NCBI RefSeq assembly: GCF_027580225.2
Contig: NC_073346.2
Span: forward strand, 620,001-684,000
Length of the DNA: 64,000 bases
Direction: 5' to 3'
Source of the DNA: Misgurnus anguillicaudatus
Taxonomy: Eukaryota; Chordata; Actinopteri; Cypriniformes; Cobitidae
Part shown: piece by piece, positions 46,416-58,319 of the stretch
How the letters are laid out: each line of letters opens with the position of its first letter
How positions within the stretch are numbered: position 1 is the first letter of the stretch
Program-made: the position numbers and the translations under genes
The notes under the pieces: generated by a model
Told to the model about the DNA's origin: nothing
Seen by the model: the letters and a program-made list of their open reading frames with translations, nothing else
Databases searched by the model: none

Positions 46416-46867
46416 CTGGATCAGACAGGAATATAAATACAGCCAGCGTTAGCTAAAGATCATCATGATTTCTCTGTGGCAGAGCATTGCAATTTGGACC
46501 AATTTGGGTGGATCAATTTTGAGCCACAGAGGTCTTACTGCCAACCAACCCACAAACATAGAGTTGAGGCTAGTAGAATCAGCCCAATGTGGTTCATTAC
46601 ACAGACAGATTCAACAGCCATTCTAAATGCTCAAGCTTCGTATCCTCCCCCAAAACAATGTTTGCTACCAAACTATTCAATAAATGAAATCCCAAGATTC
46701 ATAAGCCAACTAATACTTAATAAATCTGTGAATCAGATGGGCAAATGAATTGCTTTCACTGAAAATATGTATTTATTATTTTATATTTAAATTACTATTT
46801 ATACAATTTGTAATATGTAACATTCAAGTTATGAAGGCATTGTAACGTGCCTATAAGGACTACTCAC
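46416..46867 (-). other. bbs9 intron between first two coding exons
   Basis: 452 bp, GT-AG on the minus strand. No element boundaries were recognised. Confidence 0.85.
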
Positions 46868-46974
46868 CATATCCACTGTTATCCACATCTCCAACACACA
46901 GACAACCCTGATCAAACTCCTCCCCCTCACCCACCACTGAGACCCACCAATCACGTGCCTTGAAAAGAGACATC
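46868..46974 (-). CDS. bbs9: bbs9 first coding exon
   Basis: Minus strand, acceptor TGTTTTACAG then G-ATG (ATG at 46973-46971), donor GTGAGTA. It encodes MSLFKARDWW...EEFDQGCLCVGDVDNSGY, the highly conserved start of BBS9/PTHB1, a core subunit of the BBSome that carries membrane proteins to and from cilia. 35 codons plus one base join the next exon after a 452-bp intron. The acceptor directly before the ATG means that at least one non-coding 5' exon lies further to the right; it was not identified. Compared with human, two residues around the exon junction are absent. Confidence 0.95.
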
Positions 46975-47102
46975 CTGTAAAACAGACAAGAGCATCATAT
47001 TTTGCTGACTTCATTGCGTATAATATAAAAAACAGTTCTGTTAAGATCATATTCCTTTGACCTAATAATTATAGTGTTATATAATAATATTTAATATGAA
47101 GC

Positions 47103-47311
47103 CAGTGTTTCCCCTAGGTTTACAGCTTTGGGGGGGGGTTGCATACACAAATATATTTCTCATTCATTGTTTGTCAATGTCAGTTAATACATTTATATGA
47201 TTAGCAGATTTTAAATGATGCATTTGTTGAGCATGATGCAGGTGTTTTAAATTTGGAGACATCTAAAACTCTTTGGGAGGGGGGCTCGAGGACCAGGATT
47301 GGGAAGCACTG
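47103..47311. mobile_element. short element with CAGTG.TTCCC ends
   Basis: It starts CAGTGTTTCCCC and ends GGGAAGCACTG, an inverted pair of about 11 bases common in teleost hAT-type MITEs. No target duplication was seen. Confidence 0.45.
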
Positions 47312-47469
47312 GACTTTAAAGCACTAAACTTTTGATGTTTTAAAGTAAGTTTTATTATAAATCCTATTATTTGTCGTGTTTTAATGGTGGGCTGATCTGC
47401 GTTACTTACTGTACTGTATAACATTAGTGTTACACGTGCTGTTAACAAGCTCTGTGATGTGATGCGTGT

Positions 47470-47755
47470 TTAAAGGAACAGTATGCAAGAAATTTATATC
47501 AATTAATCATAAAATGGCCCTGATATGTCACTAGACATTAAGAAATCATTTTCATTTCAAATACTTATATCACTGACAACAGTGGTCTGGCCAGGATATT
47601 GTCGTTTAAAAAGTGGAGCTGCAGCCCTCAACTGATGTTTATGTTGTCATTTTGGGTATTGGCCACCATTTGTGTGATTGCAGTTCCTGTTTTAGCCACA
47701 AGTTTTGTGATTGCAATACCAGTTTTGGCCACAATCCTACATACTGTTCCTTTAA
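47470..47755. mobile_element. piggyBac-type MITE (TTAA flanks)
   Basis: TTAA at both ends (47470-47473, 47752-47755) with inverted AGGAACAGTATG / CATACTGTTCCT. Same family as 32073-32238. The right part contains a local duplication of the phrase TTGTGATTGCA.T.CC.GTTTT.GCCACAA. Confidence 0.85.
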
Positions 47756-49795
47756 CTCTCCTGAATTCAGGCAGCAAACACATTTAGTTGTTAGTGTTTG
47801 CTCTCTCTAACGAAACTAAATTATTTAATTACAAGAAAATATCGAAACGATGGTGAAAGGCAGTGTCGCGATGGGCAAGTAATCTAACCAGTGAGAGGCT
47901 GAAGCACCGCTAATCACAGTTTCACCGACTATCGCAACAAGCCTACTAAGCGCATTGTCTAAAGCGCACGGCCTAAACGGGCGTGTCCGATTCCACTTTT
48001 GCTAATTTAACAACGATTTTAAATCGAAATCGATCGAAATTAAGTCACAACCTTGAACTTCGAATTAAAAAATGGGACTGTCGATGCTGCCACGCCCCCA
48101 TGTCACGTCCGGGGGAAAATAAACCTCTCAGAGGTGCCTTTAAAAACATTGGTCCATCGGAACGCGATTTATATTTTAAACACAAGGGATGTATTGCTAC
48201 AACTTCTTGAAATGCATATCATAAACAGGATCACTACCTAGTGTTCTGCCTTTGGACAGAGCCCAGCTCTCTGCACATGCGAGAGAGAGCCACCAAGATG
48301 CAGCGGGTTATATTTTAAACATGAGACAGAGAGAAGCACAGCTGCTTATGACGCACTGGTTTTATTTCAGATGCTAGGAGTCCAAGACGCGCGTATTAAG
48401 TCCATGTGTGTGCAAGAAGGAATCCTCTCTCTAGAAGCTCTCTAACGTAAAGTGAAGCCCACAAACCCCCCATGCAAGGAAAAGCACGCAATGTGCATGT
48501 TATTGTGAAATTATAATAATAATAAATAATAATGGCATTTCATTTTTTGTCTTTCAAAAAAATGAATTAAAAATTGAGAATCGAATCGAATCGTGACATT
48601 AGAATCGAAAATGTAATCGAATCGCGGATTTGGAGAATCGTGACACCCCTAGTAATAAGTAATGGGTGTGTTTTGGGCGTAACGTGCAATAAACCAATGA
48701 GAGTCTCAGCTCTCATCCCCTTTAAAAGCCAGTTGCGCTGGCGCTATGTTTAATCCCTATTTAGATGACGGACTTTGTAAACTAAAAACTAAGTGGAAGA
48801 AGAAGACCCCCAATTTAAGATTAATGTTAAATAATTGTGTTGTTTTCACTTGTATTGAAATTTTATTTTTTTGGGATTAAAACCTTTAAAGGGACACATT
48901 TAATGGGGCAGCATTTTTATGTTAATAAATCATCTTCGTAAGTCGGTATATGGTTAAATGACTCATTACCGGACGAATGAAGTCTCTCTTCATTCGAAGG
49001 AAGAATACCCCACTTGGAACTTCGCTGTATCCGACCCGGTGTCCTTCAGTCTCGCAAAGTCTCAGATATCGCAAGAAGCAGTATCACTTTACAGCAAACA
49101 ACACAGAGGCAGGCGAGCTAAACACGGCTAGCGATTGTTGCAAATGGCAGAGCCGGGGAAGAAGCATCGAAAACCCTTGACGGAAGGGAAACATAACTGG
49201 ATTGGAAATAAGCTGATAAACTTGGTTCCGAGGGGGGAGGGACAGCAGTTCGTTTTTACGACAGTGTGTTTGAAAGCATTTACTTTCAGACACTAGGGGG
49301 AGCTCGTAGAGAAATATTACATACGCAGACTTGCCTGGTTTCCCTTTAAAAGCCGTTTTCTTTTAGTCATGGAAGTAAAAATAGAAGACTTTTAATTGCT
49401 GTAAATGTATTCAATCCTACATAATCATGTAATCTAAATAAAATAATTTGCAAATATGCAAGAAAAGGTTTGTACTCTAAAAATACAAACAAGAGATAAA
49501 GAATTTACAAACGTGCAGAGCCAAAGCGTTTCAGCACTCGGACAGCGCCATGTTTTTTTTTAAAGCATTACTTTAAAAAATTCTCATCTCACCATATCCA
49601 CAAGTACAAAGTCATCATATACAATAAATCTGAATAAATAAAACAGATGCATTTGTTTAAAGCAAAACATTTACTACAGGTGAAGCAGCTCTATATGCCT
49701 TCTAACGTCTCATAATCGTCCTCATTTTTCACCAAGAGACATTTTTTTACATTTTAATCCTTTGATATTTCATATTTAAAAGTTTTTTGTGCTGC
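47756..49795. other. repeat-derived region upstream of bbs9
   Basis: It includes a hAT-like right end at about 48570-48652 (repeated AATCGAATCG words closing with GTGACACCCCTA). A short frame near 49144 (ATGGCAGAGCCGGGGAAGAA) reads MAEPGKKHRKPLTEG, which resembles the start of a multicopy teleost transposon-associated protein. A bbs9 promoter exon may be here but was not recognised. Confidence 0.45.
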
Positions 49796-50158
49796 TGCGC
49801 ATCCATGTGTGTGATAAGCAAACACGCGTTGTCATCCCGTTTATAGGCGCATATTTCTAATGCGCTCATTAAATAACAAAAACACTATTGTGCCATAGAC
49901 TTTAGACTAGGTTTTAGTTGGTCAATGGTGTAGTCTATTTTAGTTTCCTCAAAATAGCAACGCGCCAAACAATGCACCTCAACACACCTCGTTTTCAGAC
50001 CAGAATGCCCATAGGCGCAACATTGGGCGCAAATGCATTTGCTATTTAAACAACATGGCGCTAAACGTAAAAATGATAATTGAGCTGGGTTGAAACTAGC
50101 AAAAGACACTTGCGTCGCGCATTGCGCTGCATTGCGCCGGGTGTATGATAGGGCCCTA
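49796..50158. repeat. dispersed repeat, copy 2
   Basis: Related to 31262-31605. The right end GCGCCGGGTGTATGATAGGGCCC is a frequent terminus of teleost DNA elements. Confidence 0.6.
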
Positions 50159-50764
50159 AATGTTTTTTTCTGCTCAAAATGACACCTATGTGGTGTACCT
50201 TTAGTGACTTTAGTAATGCAAAAGGCATGTCACAATGCATTGTTGTTGTTGTTGTTTTTGTTATTCTGCGTTAATACTATCATGTTTAGAAAGGTGTTTT
50301 AAACGGTCATCGGTGGGCCGTAAGTTGCAAATGGTTCAGAACCCCTAGCAGTGTCTCCCATACATTGATTTACTCGTGGCGCACTGCCACGGAATCAGCA
50401 CTGGCCACCACAAATAGATTTTTCATGATCCCCATTTATATTTATATTTTACTGTTTAAAAACGCCTTAATTCATTGTTGCAAGCACCCAGCGCGCCCCC
50501 TCCCTTTATATGTTGCATGCAGCGCGCGCCTCTCTCTCACACATAACAGTGAAAAGGTGGTGCTGTTTTCAATGTCCGTTCATCCGTATACTTTCTTTTT
50601 CGCGTAAACGTCAACAGTCACAGATTTTAGTGACAGAGAAGACGGCGATGACTTTACGAAAGGTTAGCATTAGTGTTTCCCACACACACACACCCGTTCT
50701 CTGCCTCTCTATGATGCGGTATGCCTGCGCACGTGTTTTGTAGTAACTTTGTGTAACAGTTACT

Positions 50765-52141
50765 GTGTATTCTCTCATCTATACGAGGGAGGATCTCATA
50801 TCCATGCGGCATCGCGGCATTGTTGAGGATAAACAACTTCGGGAGGCTATCCATGATATAAGTCGAGATCCTCGTTCCCATGGATCAGTTAAGAAGAATA
50901 AGTCTAAGAAAAGAGGATCTAGAGGAGGTGTGAAACAACGGGTTAAACGCCGGGGAAATAAACCTCCACTGCCGGTAATCACATTGACTAATGTCCGCTC
51001 AATTAACAACAAGCTGGATGAACTGGCTGCAAGAGTGGCATTTGACTGTGATTTTAGAATGAGTAATCTTCTCTGTCTAACAAAAACTTGGCTAAAAAAC
51101 CATCCGGATCCTATGTTAAATGGGTATACTATCATTAGAGCCAACAGAGATGAGGAAAAGTCACGCAAGTCGATTGGAGGTGGTTTATGCATCTTTGTTG
51201 ACAATAAATGGGCAAAGGACTTTTGCATTCGAGAGAAGATTTGTACCCCGGACTATGAAATTTTAACTGTGTCATTTAGACCTTTTTATTTGCCGAGAGA
51301 ATTCGGTCAAATAACTATTATCCTGACTTATGTTCCTGGTCCGAATATGGAAATTGCTGCTGAACGATTAGCGGAGAGCTATAATTGCGCTCTGTCTCGG
51401 TCTACCGAACAGCCGGTTTTTATTTTAGGAGATTTTAATATGTGTAGTTTGCTTGATTATCTGCCTACTTTGCAGCAATATGTTACTTGCCCAACTCGAT
51501 CCACTCGCATCCTGGACTGCTGCTATGGAAATGTTAATGACGCATATAAAACCTTGTGTCGGCCGCCTTTGGGTCAATCTGACCACAACGTTATACATCT
51601 GTTGCCGAAATATAGAAGCAAACTTAAGCAGCAAGCAGTGGTTACCAAGGACATTCAGGTATGGACAAATAATTCTGTTGAGCAGCTCCAAGATTGTTTT
51701 GATGACACTGTTTTGGAATTGTTTTTTGATACTGGAAATGATATGAATGAAATAACAGACACAATCTCAGCTTATATACAGTTTTGTGAGGAAAACATAA
51801 TTGGGACTAAAACGATCAGAATTTTCCCTAATAATAAGACGTGTGTGTCTAAAGATTTAAAAAGGTGTCTGAATGATAAAAAGAGAGCTTTTTGTAGTGG
51901 TGATTTTATTATTTATAGAGAGTGTAAAAGAGTTGTAAAGGGTAAATTGAGGGAAGCTAAATTACAATACAGGAATAAGATTGAGGGCAATTTTACTACA
52001 GGTAATGTTCGGCAAGCGTGGGATGGTCTGAATATTATGATGGGTAGGAATGTTAAAAAGCGTAGTGATCTACCAATTACTATGCCTATCAATGATATTA
52101 ACAACTTTTTAACAGATTTGACACTGAGGCGAGTAGTTTGA
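50765..52141 (+). pseudogene. I/Nimb-like LINE: endonuclease and N-terminal pol
   Basis: 458 codons starting in a basic region (KKNKSKKRGSRGG), followed by an apurinic-type endonuclease: TNVRSINNKLDEL, RPFYLPREF, GDFN and SDHN motifs. The catalytic ETW motif reads KTW here (AAA at 51083-51085), so the nickase is probably inactive. The frame ends at 52141 because a run of six Ts near 52105 has lost one base; without that loss the frame would continue into 52138-53583. The clade is uncertain (I/Nimb/jockey-like). Confidence 0.8.
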
Positions 52142-53583
52142 ACTGTAATAGTATTTGTCAGACCATCCCATATAGTGCCCCTATTAATTTGACGAAGTTG
52201 GATGTGGTTGCTTCCATCTCCAAGATAAAGCCTGGTAAAGCTAGGGGGCCTGATGGGATTAGTGGTAAAGTGTTAAAGAGCTGCTGTCACCAACTGAAAT
52301 GTGTTTTGACAAGGCTATTCCAGTCTTTGTTGCAAGCTGGAACTGTACCTCCCTCATGGAAAGAAAGTTTGATAATCCCTTTACCCAAAGGGCCTTTAGT
52401 TCATACTGTGAATGATCTTCGCCCTATAGCGTTAACATCTGTGTTATGTAAGACTATGGAAAGAATTCTTGTTAAATATCTCATGTCATCTGTTGGTTCA
52501 AGTGTTGATCCCCTGCAGTTTGCATATACACGAAATAGGGGCACTGATGATGCTGTGTTAACTATGATGAACTTTCTAACCTTCCATTTACAAAATTCAA
52601 ATGCTTATGCAAGAATTCTTTTTTTAGATTTCACATCGGCATTTAATACAATGAGGATCGATATTCTGTTAGAACGGTTAATATACATTGGTGTGAACGG
52701 GTATCTGATTTTATGGATTAAGGACCTTTTGTTGTCCCGTACTCAGAGGGTACAGTATAATGGACAGATGTCAGATGAATGTATTGTTAATACGGGGGCC
52801 CCTCAAGGAAGTGTCATATCACCTGTCTTATTTTCATTGTATATTAATAATTTTATGATTAACAATTCCAATTTTAAACTTTTTAAGTATGTAGACGACA
52901 TGGCCCTAGTGGGACTTTTTAAAAAAGATGATATAAATGAGTCAGCTAAATACTTGAAATATGTTGAGGAACTCTTGGGCTGGTGCAACAATAGTGCACT
53001 AGTATTAAATATAAAGAAAGCCAAGGAACTAGTTATAAGTCGCACTAGGCAGGATGTTGCAATAGTGCCGGTATTGATAGAAGGTCACCCGGTTGAGATT
53101 GTTGATAATTTTAAATATCTTGGCACATGTATAGACAGTAAGTTGAATTTTATGGATAACACTAATAATATTGTGAAAAAATGCATGCAACGATTATTTT
53201 TAATACGGAGAATCAGTAGGTTTGGAGTAAGTCAAAACATATTGGAGATAGCCTACAAATCGTTGGTGGAAAGTGTTTTGACCTATAATTTAATCGCTTG
53301 GTATGGGCATCTAAACTGTAAGCAGAAAAATACTCTGGCAAGAGTTACTACTACAGCTAGTAAAATTATTGGCAGACCACAGAGCAAGCTGGGTGAGGTT
53401 TACACCCTAAGATGTGTTTTGAAAGCGGAGAGTATATCTACAGACCCAACTTACCCTCTGTGTAATCAGTTTGTTTTATTGCCCTCTGGGAGACGATTTT
53501 TAATGCCTAGAGCAAAGACAAATATTTACAAAAGATCCTTTGTACCCTCTGCAATCGGTTTTATGAATCAAATAGGTATGTGA
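52138..53583 (+). pseudogene. I/Nimb-like LINE: reverse transcriptase
   Basis: 481 codons open to the natural C-terminus: KARGPDGISGKVLKSCC, FLDFTSAFNTM, NTGAPQGSVISPVLFSLYIN, the active site YVDD (52888-52899), FKYLGTCIDSKLNF, and a C-terminal LLPSGRRF domain. It copies RNA at a nicked target. The first dozen codons are out of the original context because of the upstream frameshift, otherwise the domain looks complete. The 3' UTR of about 130 bp ends GTTGACAATAAAGTTG with a (TATTG)n tail to 53711. Confidence 0.85.
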
Positions 53584-53711
53584 TTTTATATAGTGTTATG
53601 TCTGTGTTTTTGTATTATGTGTTTGTATGAGTGTCTGGTTTTGCTGGTCAAAGACAAATTTCAACCATGGTTGACAATAAAGTTGTATTGTATTGTATTG
53701 TATTGTATATT
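53584..53711 (+). other. LINE 3' UTR with AATAAA and (TATTG)n tail
   Basis: GACAATAAAGTTG then TATTG repeated about four times. It matches the 30760-30835 copy except for the repeated pentamer. Confidence 0.8.
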
Positions 53712-54477
53712 TCTGAATTTGCACCCAATTAACTGCGCTATACACGACAATAAAACTCGCATTTAAATAAAAAGGGCTCATCACAAGACATTGATGAAAA
53801 GAGCAACAGCAGTAAGACTTCAATGTAAATGTATGGTGATTTATAGAACAGCTGTATACATACACGTACATTTCGTAATTTCCTGTTTTTTGCAGGTTTC
53901 TTTCAAATATAAAAGCGCTTAAGCATTTACTTGCATTCTAGGCGAAAAAACAAGTCAGTAGCAAGTCAGTTCCTGAATACCACGACACAAACTTTTAAGA
54001 GACACTTGTATTTAAGAGGAATACATTAGCATGAACCAGTGAACATATGTGTCTCACACCAGTGTTCCTGAAACTGACGTTCTCCCCAAACTGAAATTAA
54101 ACACAGTGTTTCGAGTTTTTCTCATCAATGTCATGTTGATATTAGGAAGCAAGGTAACGTGCACATGACGAGAGAGGTGACCTGCTGCGCAATCGAGTTA
54201 ACCCAACCACATCTGAAAATTTTAATGAGATTTCTAATCACCTACGAATTGACCATCAATATTACAGACGTCCTGTGGTAAAATTACATTACGCCATCTG
54301 CAACCGTAAAAGTAATCCCATCCGAATAGGGCAATAGTCTGCTCATTTTATGTCTGACAACAGAACTGATATGTAAATAATAGCAATCAGTTGTGTTAAA
54401 ATGCAATATAACGTGACAGATCAAAGAGTAGAAGTGAAACATATTTCAGGTGCCAACACTCGATCAAACGCAAACAC

Positions 54478-54521
54478 GTGATGATGTCACATATATGCTA
54501 ATTAGCGCGTGACATCATCAC
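54478..54521. repeat. 13-bp perfect hairpin
   Basis: GTGATGATGTCAC and GTGACATCATCAC around an 18-base loop, close to the right end of the hAT-like shell. Confidence 0.8.
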
Positions 54522-54557
54522 CGCCACAAGTCTCTCAAAATCCTGTGGGAAACACTG

Positions 54558-54906
54558 CCTAGTCTAGGCCTAGTTATATTTTCGTTATCACATGATGACT
54601 GACATTTTGTCACATTAAACATATTTCTCTCCAAATAGGTTTTATAATTTTATTAGCAACTGCTTTGCTGAAACTAGGGAAAGTACTAACTTAGAGGCTG
54701 CATTAAAAGGAGTAGAGATTTTTATTTAATTTTTATTGCCCTTTAATCAAGGCATCAAATGTGCAACAAACACAACACAAAAGACCATTCATAAGCTGAA
54801 ATTTAAAGCCTATTATATCTCTCACACACAGAGAGCTTGACATACACACTCAGGGCAAGATCTGCAATACTGTATGTGCAGGTAAAAAAAGAAGTGAAGG
54901 GTTTTG
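54558..54906. other. non-coding, nothing recognised
   Basis: AT-rich. No exon, repeat boundary or open frame of interest was seen. Confidence 0.4.
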
Positions 54907-55339
54907 TTCCAAAACGCAATAAATCCATTTTGACTGATTTCGGTAAAAACGTGTTTTCTATACCAAGAAAGTAACTAGATGAAAACTACTATTTTCTGTT
55001 ACAAACTTTTCCATGGCATCTTCAGGTAATAAAAACATTAAAACATTTGGTTTTCAAAGATTTATTATAAAAACGGTAAAAAAAATTTTTTCAAAATGCT
55101 ATAAATCTATTGTATCAATATATAAATGTGCATTCATCTTTGCCATGTTATATTCATTTATAATATTCATCACCCGTAGTTGTTGATCAAAAACTACAAG
55201 ATGAGGAAAACTAGGATTTCGTGTACTCAACGCGCTGCCATTGTTTGTTTACAATGCGTGGAATGGTGCACTGTGATTTGTTGACCGGATTTATTGCATT
55301 CTGCAGAAAAGCAGGAGTGCCGTCATTGCGTTTTGGGAA
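54907..55339. mobile_element. MITE with TTCC(C)AAAACGCAAT ends
   Basis: TTCCAAAACGCAATAAATCC at the left is matched by TTGCGTTTTGGGAA at the right, and GGATTTATTGCATT occurs again inside near 55286. 433 bp, no coding capacity. Confidence 0.6.
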
Positions 55340-56390
55340 AAAAGGGAGAAAAGATGACAGAATGAGAACACGGCAGATATTGTATTATGCGTAAAATTAA
55401 GAATTTACTTTTAAAAACTGACCTGATACCAGTTACATATTCAATCATGTAATTAGATTACTTTAGAAATTACTCTCTCCAAAAAGTATTCAATTACTTA
55501 TTACTAATTACTTTCTAAATCCTATTTAGTACATGATACAAGGATAGGCTTGAAATGGCTCGAAGAAATAATATAAAAAAGTACATCAATTATTCTGGTC
55601 CCACTTTAGGGTCCAATTCTCACTATTAACCTCCTGAAAAGCACCCGCACTCTGGCCCAAAACATGAAAAGACCTACTTTCAATAAAAGGGCTGTTTTTA
55701 CTAAACCATTTAGAGTATAAGCATAATGTGGTATCATTAGATAGAAGACACTTTGAGTTTCATTTTCCAGGTTTCAAATTTTTTTTAAGATAAAAATTAA
55801 AAAAGTTAGAGAGACTGAAGTATATTGTAATATTTTTTTTGCATAACATCTTTTTTAATACAATAAATTTTAATGATAAATATGTGTGTGAAACCTAGAA
55901 ATGCAATGATGCCAAAGCCACGTTATATTTCACGTTTGAGGTCAATAGGCCCAAACAATAGGTTATTGCAAGAGTTTTTGTAAGACTAGTGCCTTTTCTA
56001 AGTGCCAGTCAGCCCCAAAATAAAAGTATTTTTGTTTACATACACGTTCGTTCTTATTATTATTTTTCCTTATGTAAGCGTATAAAATTTCACACCAGGA
56101 AATAAAACGTCACACAAAGATTGTTGGATTCGTTATCTAATTGGCTACACGTTCTGTCTACCAATATTTTTAATGAAGTCATTGGAGGAACGAGCGAGTC
56201 AGATGACGTCACGTTATTTAACAGCGCTGTTTGGATATTATGCATTATACTCCCACCTACTTTTAGAAACAATGTTTGACTGCGGTTTTGAACGCGAATG
56301 TAATCTCATATACAAGTGTTACAATGTAAATAGTCCTTAGATTGTATATTAAAATCTATTACAAGACGTTCATGTGAAATCTGATGTAAA
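55340..56390. other. non-coding, repeat-derived
   Basis: Includes a tract of ATTACTTATTACTAATTACTTT words (55440-55530) resembling the sub-terminal part of a teleost hAT and CCCACTTTAGGGTCCAATTC (55600), a common repeat start. No gene was recognised. Confidence 0.4.
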
Positions 56391-56392
56391 CT

Positions 56393-56538
56393 ATGGATAA
56401 TATATCTATATTTCACGGATTATACGCATTTGTGGACAAAAATGGTCAGTGGATGTATTTTATTGGAGAGTTTTTATGGGTTATTTACACATCTGAAACA
56501 GGCTGGATTCGATTCGCGATCGTTATATCAACACAAAG
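56393..56538 (+). CDS. possible first coding exon, product unknown
   Basis: An ATG opens 48 codons with no stop up to a consensus donor (CACAAAG|GTAAGGAG, GT at 56539). The product begins MDNISIFHGLYAFVDKNGQW and is aromatic-rich; I do not recognise it. It could be a domesticated or transposon-borne exon, or chance. No second exon was found nearby. Confidence 0.2.
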
Positions 56539-57081
56539 GTAAGGAGTCCCGTTTATATTTTGCATGTTGTCATCTGGATTTCTGTAACAAAATACTATAT
56601 TTATGATGCTAGAGCATCTGTATCTCAAAACAGAGACCATACACTGATGCTAAACCCGTAGACCTTTTAAACGATGTATAGTAATGTTACAGTTTTTCTC
56701 GGTTGCTTAAACACATTTCTTGAAACTATGCCTCACATTCTCAAAACATTAAACACAATATCATAACGCCTCACACAATACTCCAAACATCATATTTTCA
56801 TGTCAAAATGAAGAGCTCTACACTCAAAACAATTCACTCTTACTGAAAGACCAACATTTTCCCTCAGAAAACACACACAAGGTTTCAAAAACACAAACAC
56901 TACAACTTAGTATTACACACTGGTGCAATAAATTCAAAACAATATATCCAAAACTGGTAAATTGCTTTTGGTTCTCCCCCTCAAAAACCTTTTCACATGA
57001 CCAATAAAGACACAATCAACGTATGCATTAGCACATTTTTATTCATTCATGTGTTACACAGCTCATCTGTAAAAAAAAAAT

Positions 57082-57184
57082 CTGTCTCAACATCCTGTCT
57101 TTGTTCTGGGTCAGGCCAGAGAATCTCGTCCACATCACAGTCTATATTGGTCCTAGCCAAACAGGGAGGGTAAAATCCTCTTGC
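57082..57184 (-). pseudogene. Tc1-like transposase C-terminus
   Basis: On the minus strand one frame reads ARGFYPPCLAR followed by NIDCDVDEILWPDPEQRQD, a familiar end of Tc1-like transposases of fish. There is no catalytic DDE core between this and the N-terminal piece. Confidence 0.6.
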
Positions 57185-57328
57185 ATGATCCACCCCTGGC
57201 ATTCATCTACTGATATGTCTATCTGTATGCAAGACAATTTGATGCATTTCTTTATTACAGTAACACAATCCAACAGTGTATGCACTCTTAAGTTACTGTA
57301 AAGGGCAGTCTTACTGTAAGTACATCTA

Positions 57329-57470
57329 CCTGTTTTTCTCCCTGAAGGTTCTGATGATGGAGGCAATGGTGAAGCGACTCAAATTTGGCTGCACTCATTA
57401 CCCAGCCTCCCTCATACTCATACCATGCACAAGGACATGGTCAGCTAGAGTGACTTGAATTTCATCTGAG
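57329..57470 (-). pseudogene. Tc1-like transposase N-terminal helix-turn-helix
   Basis: Minus strand: SDEIQVTLADHVLVHGMSMR, then a frameshift, then VQPNLSRFTIASIIRTFREK. This is the DNA-binding head of the same transposase. The catalytic domain expected between here and 57184 is gone. Confidence 0.6.
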
Positions 57471-57479
57471 ACTGCTTGT

Positions 57480-57720
57480 CACCTTGCCCTTCATCTCCCT
57501 CCTCCTCTTTCACCACGTCCTCTTCTTCCTCCCCCTTCATTATGTCCTCTCCCTTCTCCTTACCACATCCTCCTCCTCTTCCTACTCCTTCACCAAGTCA
57601 TCTCCCTCCTCCTTCTCCATGTCCTCCTCCTTTTCCTCCTCTTCTGCCTCCTCCTCTGCCTCCTTCTCTTCCTCCTCCTCTTCCTCCTCCTCTTCCTCCT
57701 CCTTCTCCTCGACCTATTCC
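57480..57720. repeat. pyrimidine-rich CCT/CTT tract
   Basis: About 240 bp almost without purines on the plus strand, made of CCTCCTCTTCCTCC-type units with a few interruptions (ACC, TGT). Frames across it give low-complexity Ser/Pro or, on the minus strand, Glu-rich strings and are not genes. Confidence 0.9.
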
Positions 57721-58319
57721 TTCATTTTTCTATGAATCTATTGTTTCAAAACTCAGTGAACTGATTTAGGTCCTTTTATCTATTGAAGGATCTGATTTAT
57801 GTGTGTTAAATTTTTATGTGTGTTAAACCGCCCCTTAGTGTTTCCAGCTTGGTAATTGTTTGCTAATTGAGCCTAAGCTGTGCTGACTTGAGTGAACAGT
57901 TTTGAATGCTAGTGCTTTTCATATGACCACATGGTGTAAGCACTGAGAAATGTAGGGATTTGTGTGTAGAGTTTTGAAGTAAAATTTAACTAAGTTTGAC
58001 TCATGTGTTAAAGCAGGGTAGTAGTGTTTATAGTTCAGCAAAATGATTGTGCTTCTTGAAAAATGGCGTTATGGTCTGCCCATAGAATATCATTCAAAAA
58101 AGGCGCCTGCAACTGCCATAAACGCTTTTGGTGTGATCAGCCCCTAAGGATGAAGAATAAGATTTTGCAGAATCAGGCATTAATATGTGCTTTTAAGTAT
58201 TAATAAACAGTCAGCATCTCATTAATATTAATGCTAATAATCAACCAGTTAATAGTGAGAATTGTAAACTTAAACCATGTTAAATCCACTATTGTATTAT
58301 AGTATACATAATTGTTATA

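Larger units (their letters stand above)
50349..54557. mobile_element. hAT-like shell interrupted by a LINE
   Basis: The left CAGTGTCTCCCATAC..GTGGCG and the inverse of the right end (CAGTGTTTCCCACA..GTGGCG) match at the terminal dozen bases and at a GTGGCG about 30 bases inside. The flanks share only CCTAG. Between the two ends a LINE (about 50670-53711) makes up most of the length. Confidence 0.55.
56690..58060 (-). mobile_element. Tc1-like element remnant
   Basis: The left end ACAGTTTTTCTCGGTTGC with long A/C-rich sub-terminal sequence resembles a widespread teleost Tc1-like family. The matching right end was not found, so the right limit is approximate. It contains two separated pieces of transposase and a pyrimidine-rich tract. 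Confidence 0.5.

Noticed and set aside
57476..57769. 97- and 83-codon Ser/Pro-rich frames
   Set aside because: Pure products of the pyrimidine-rich tract; every frame is open for compositional reasons.
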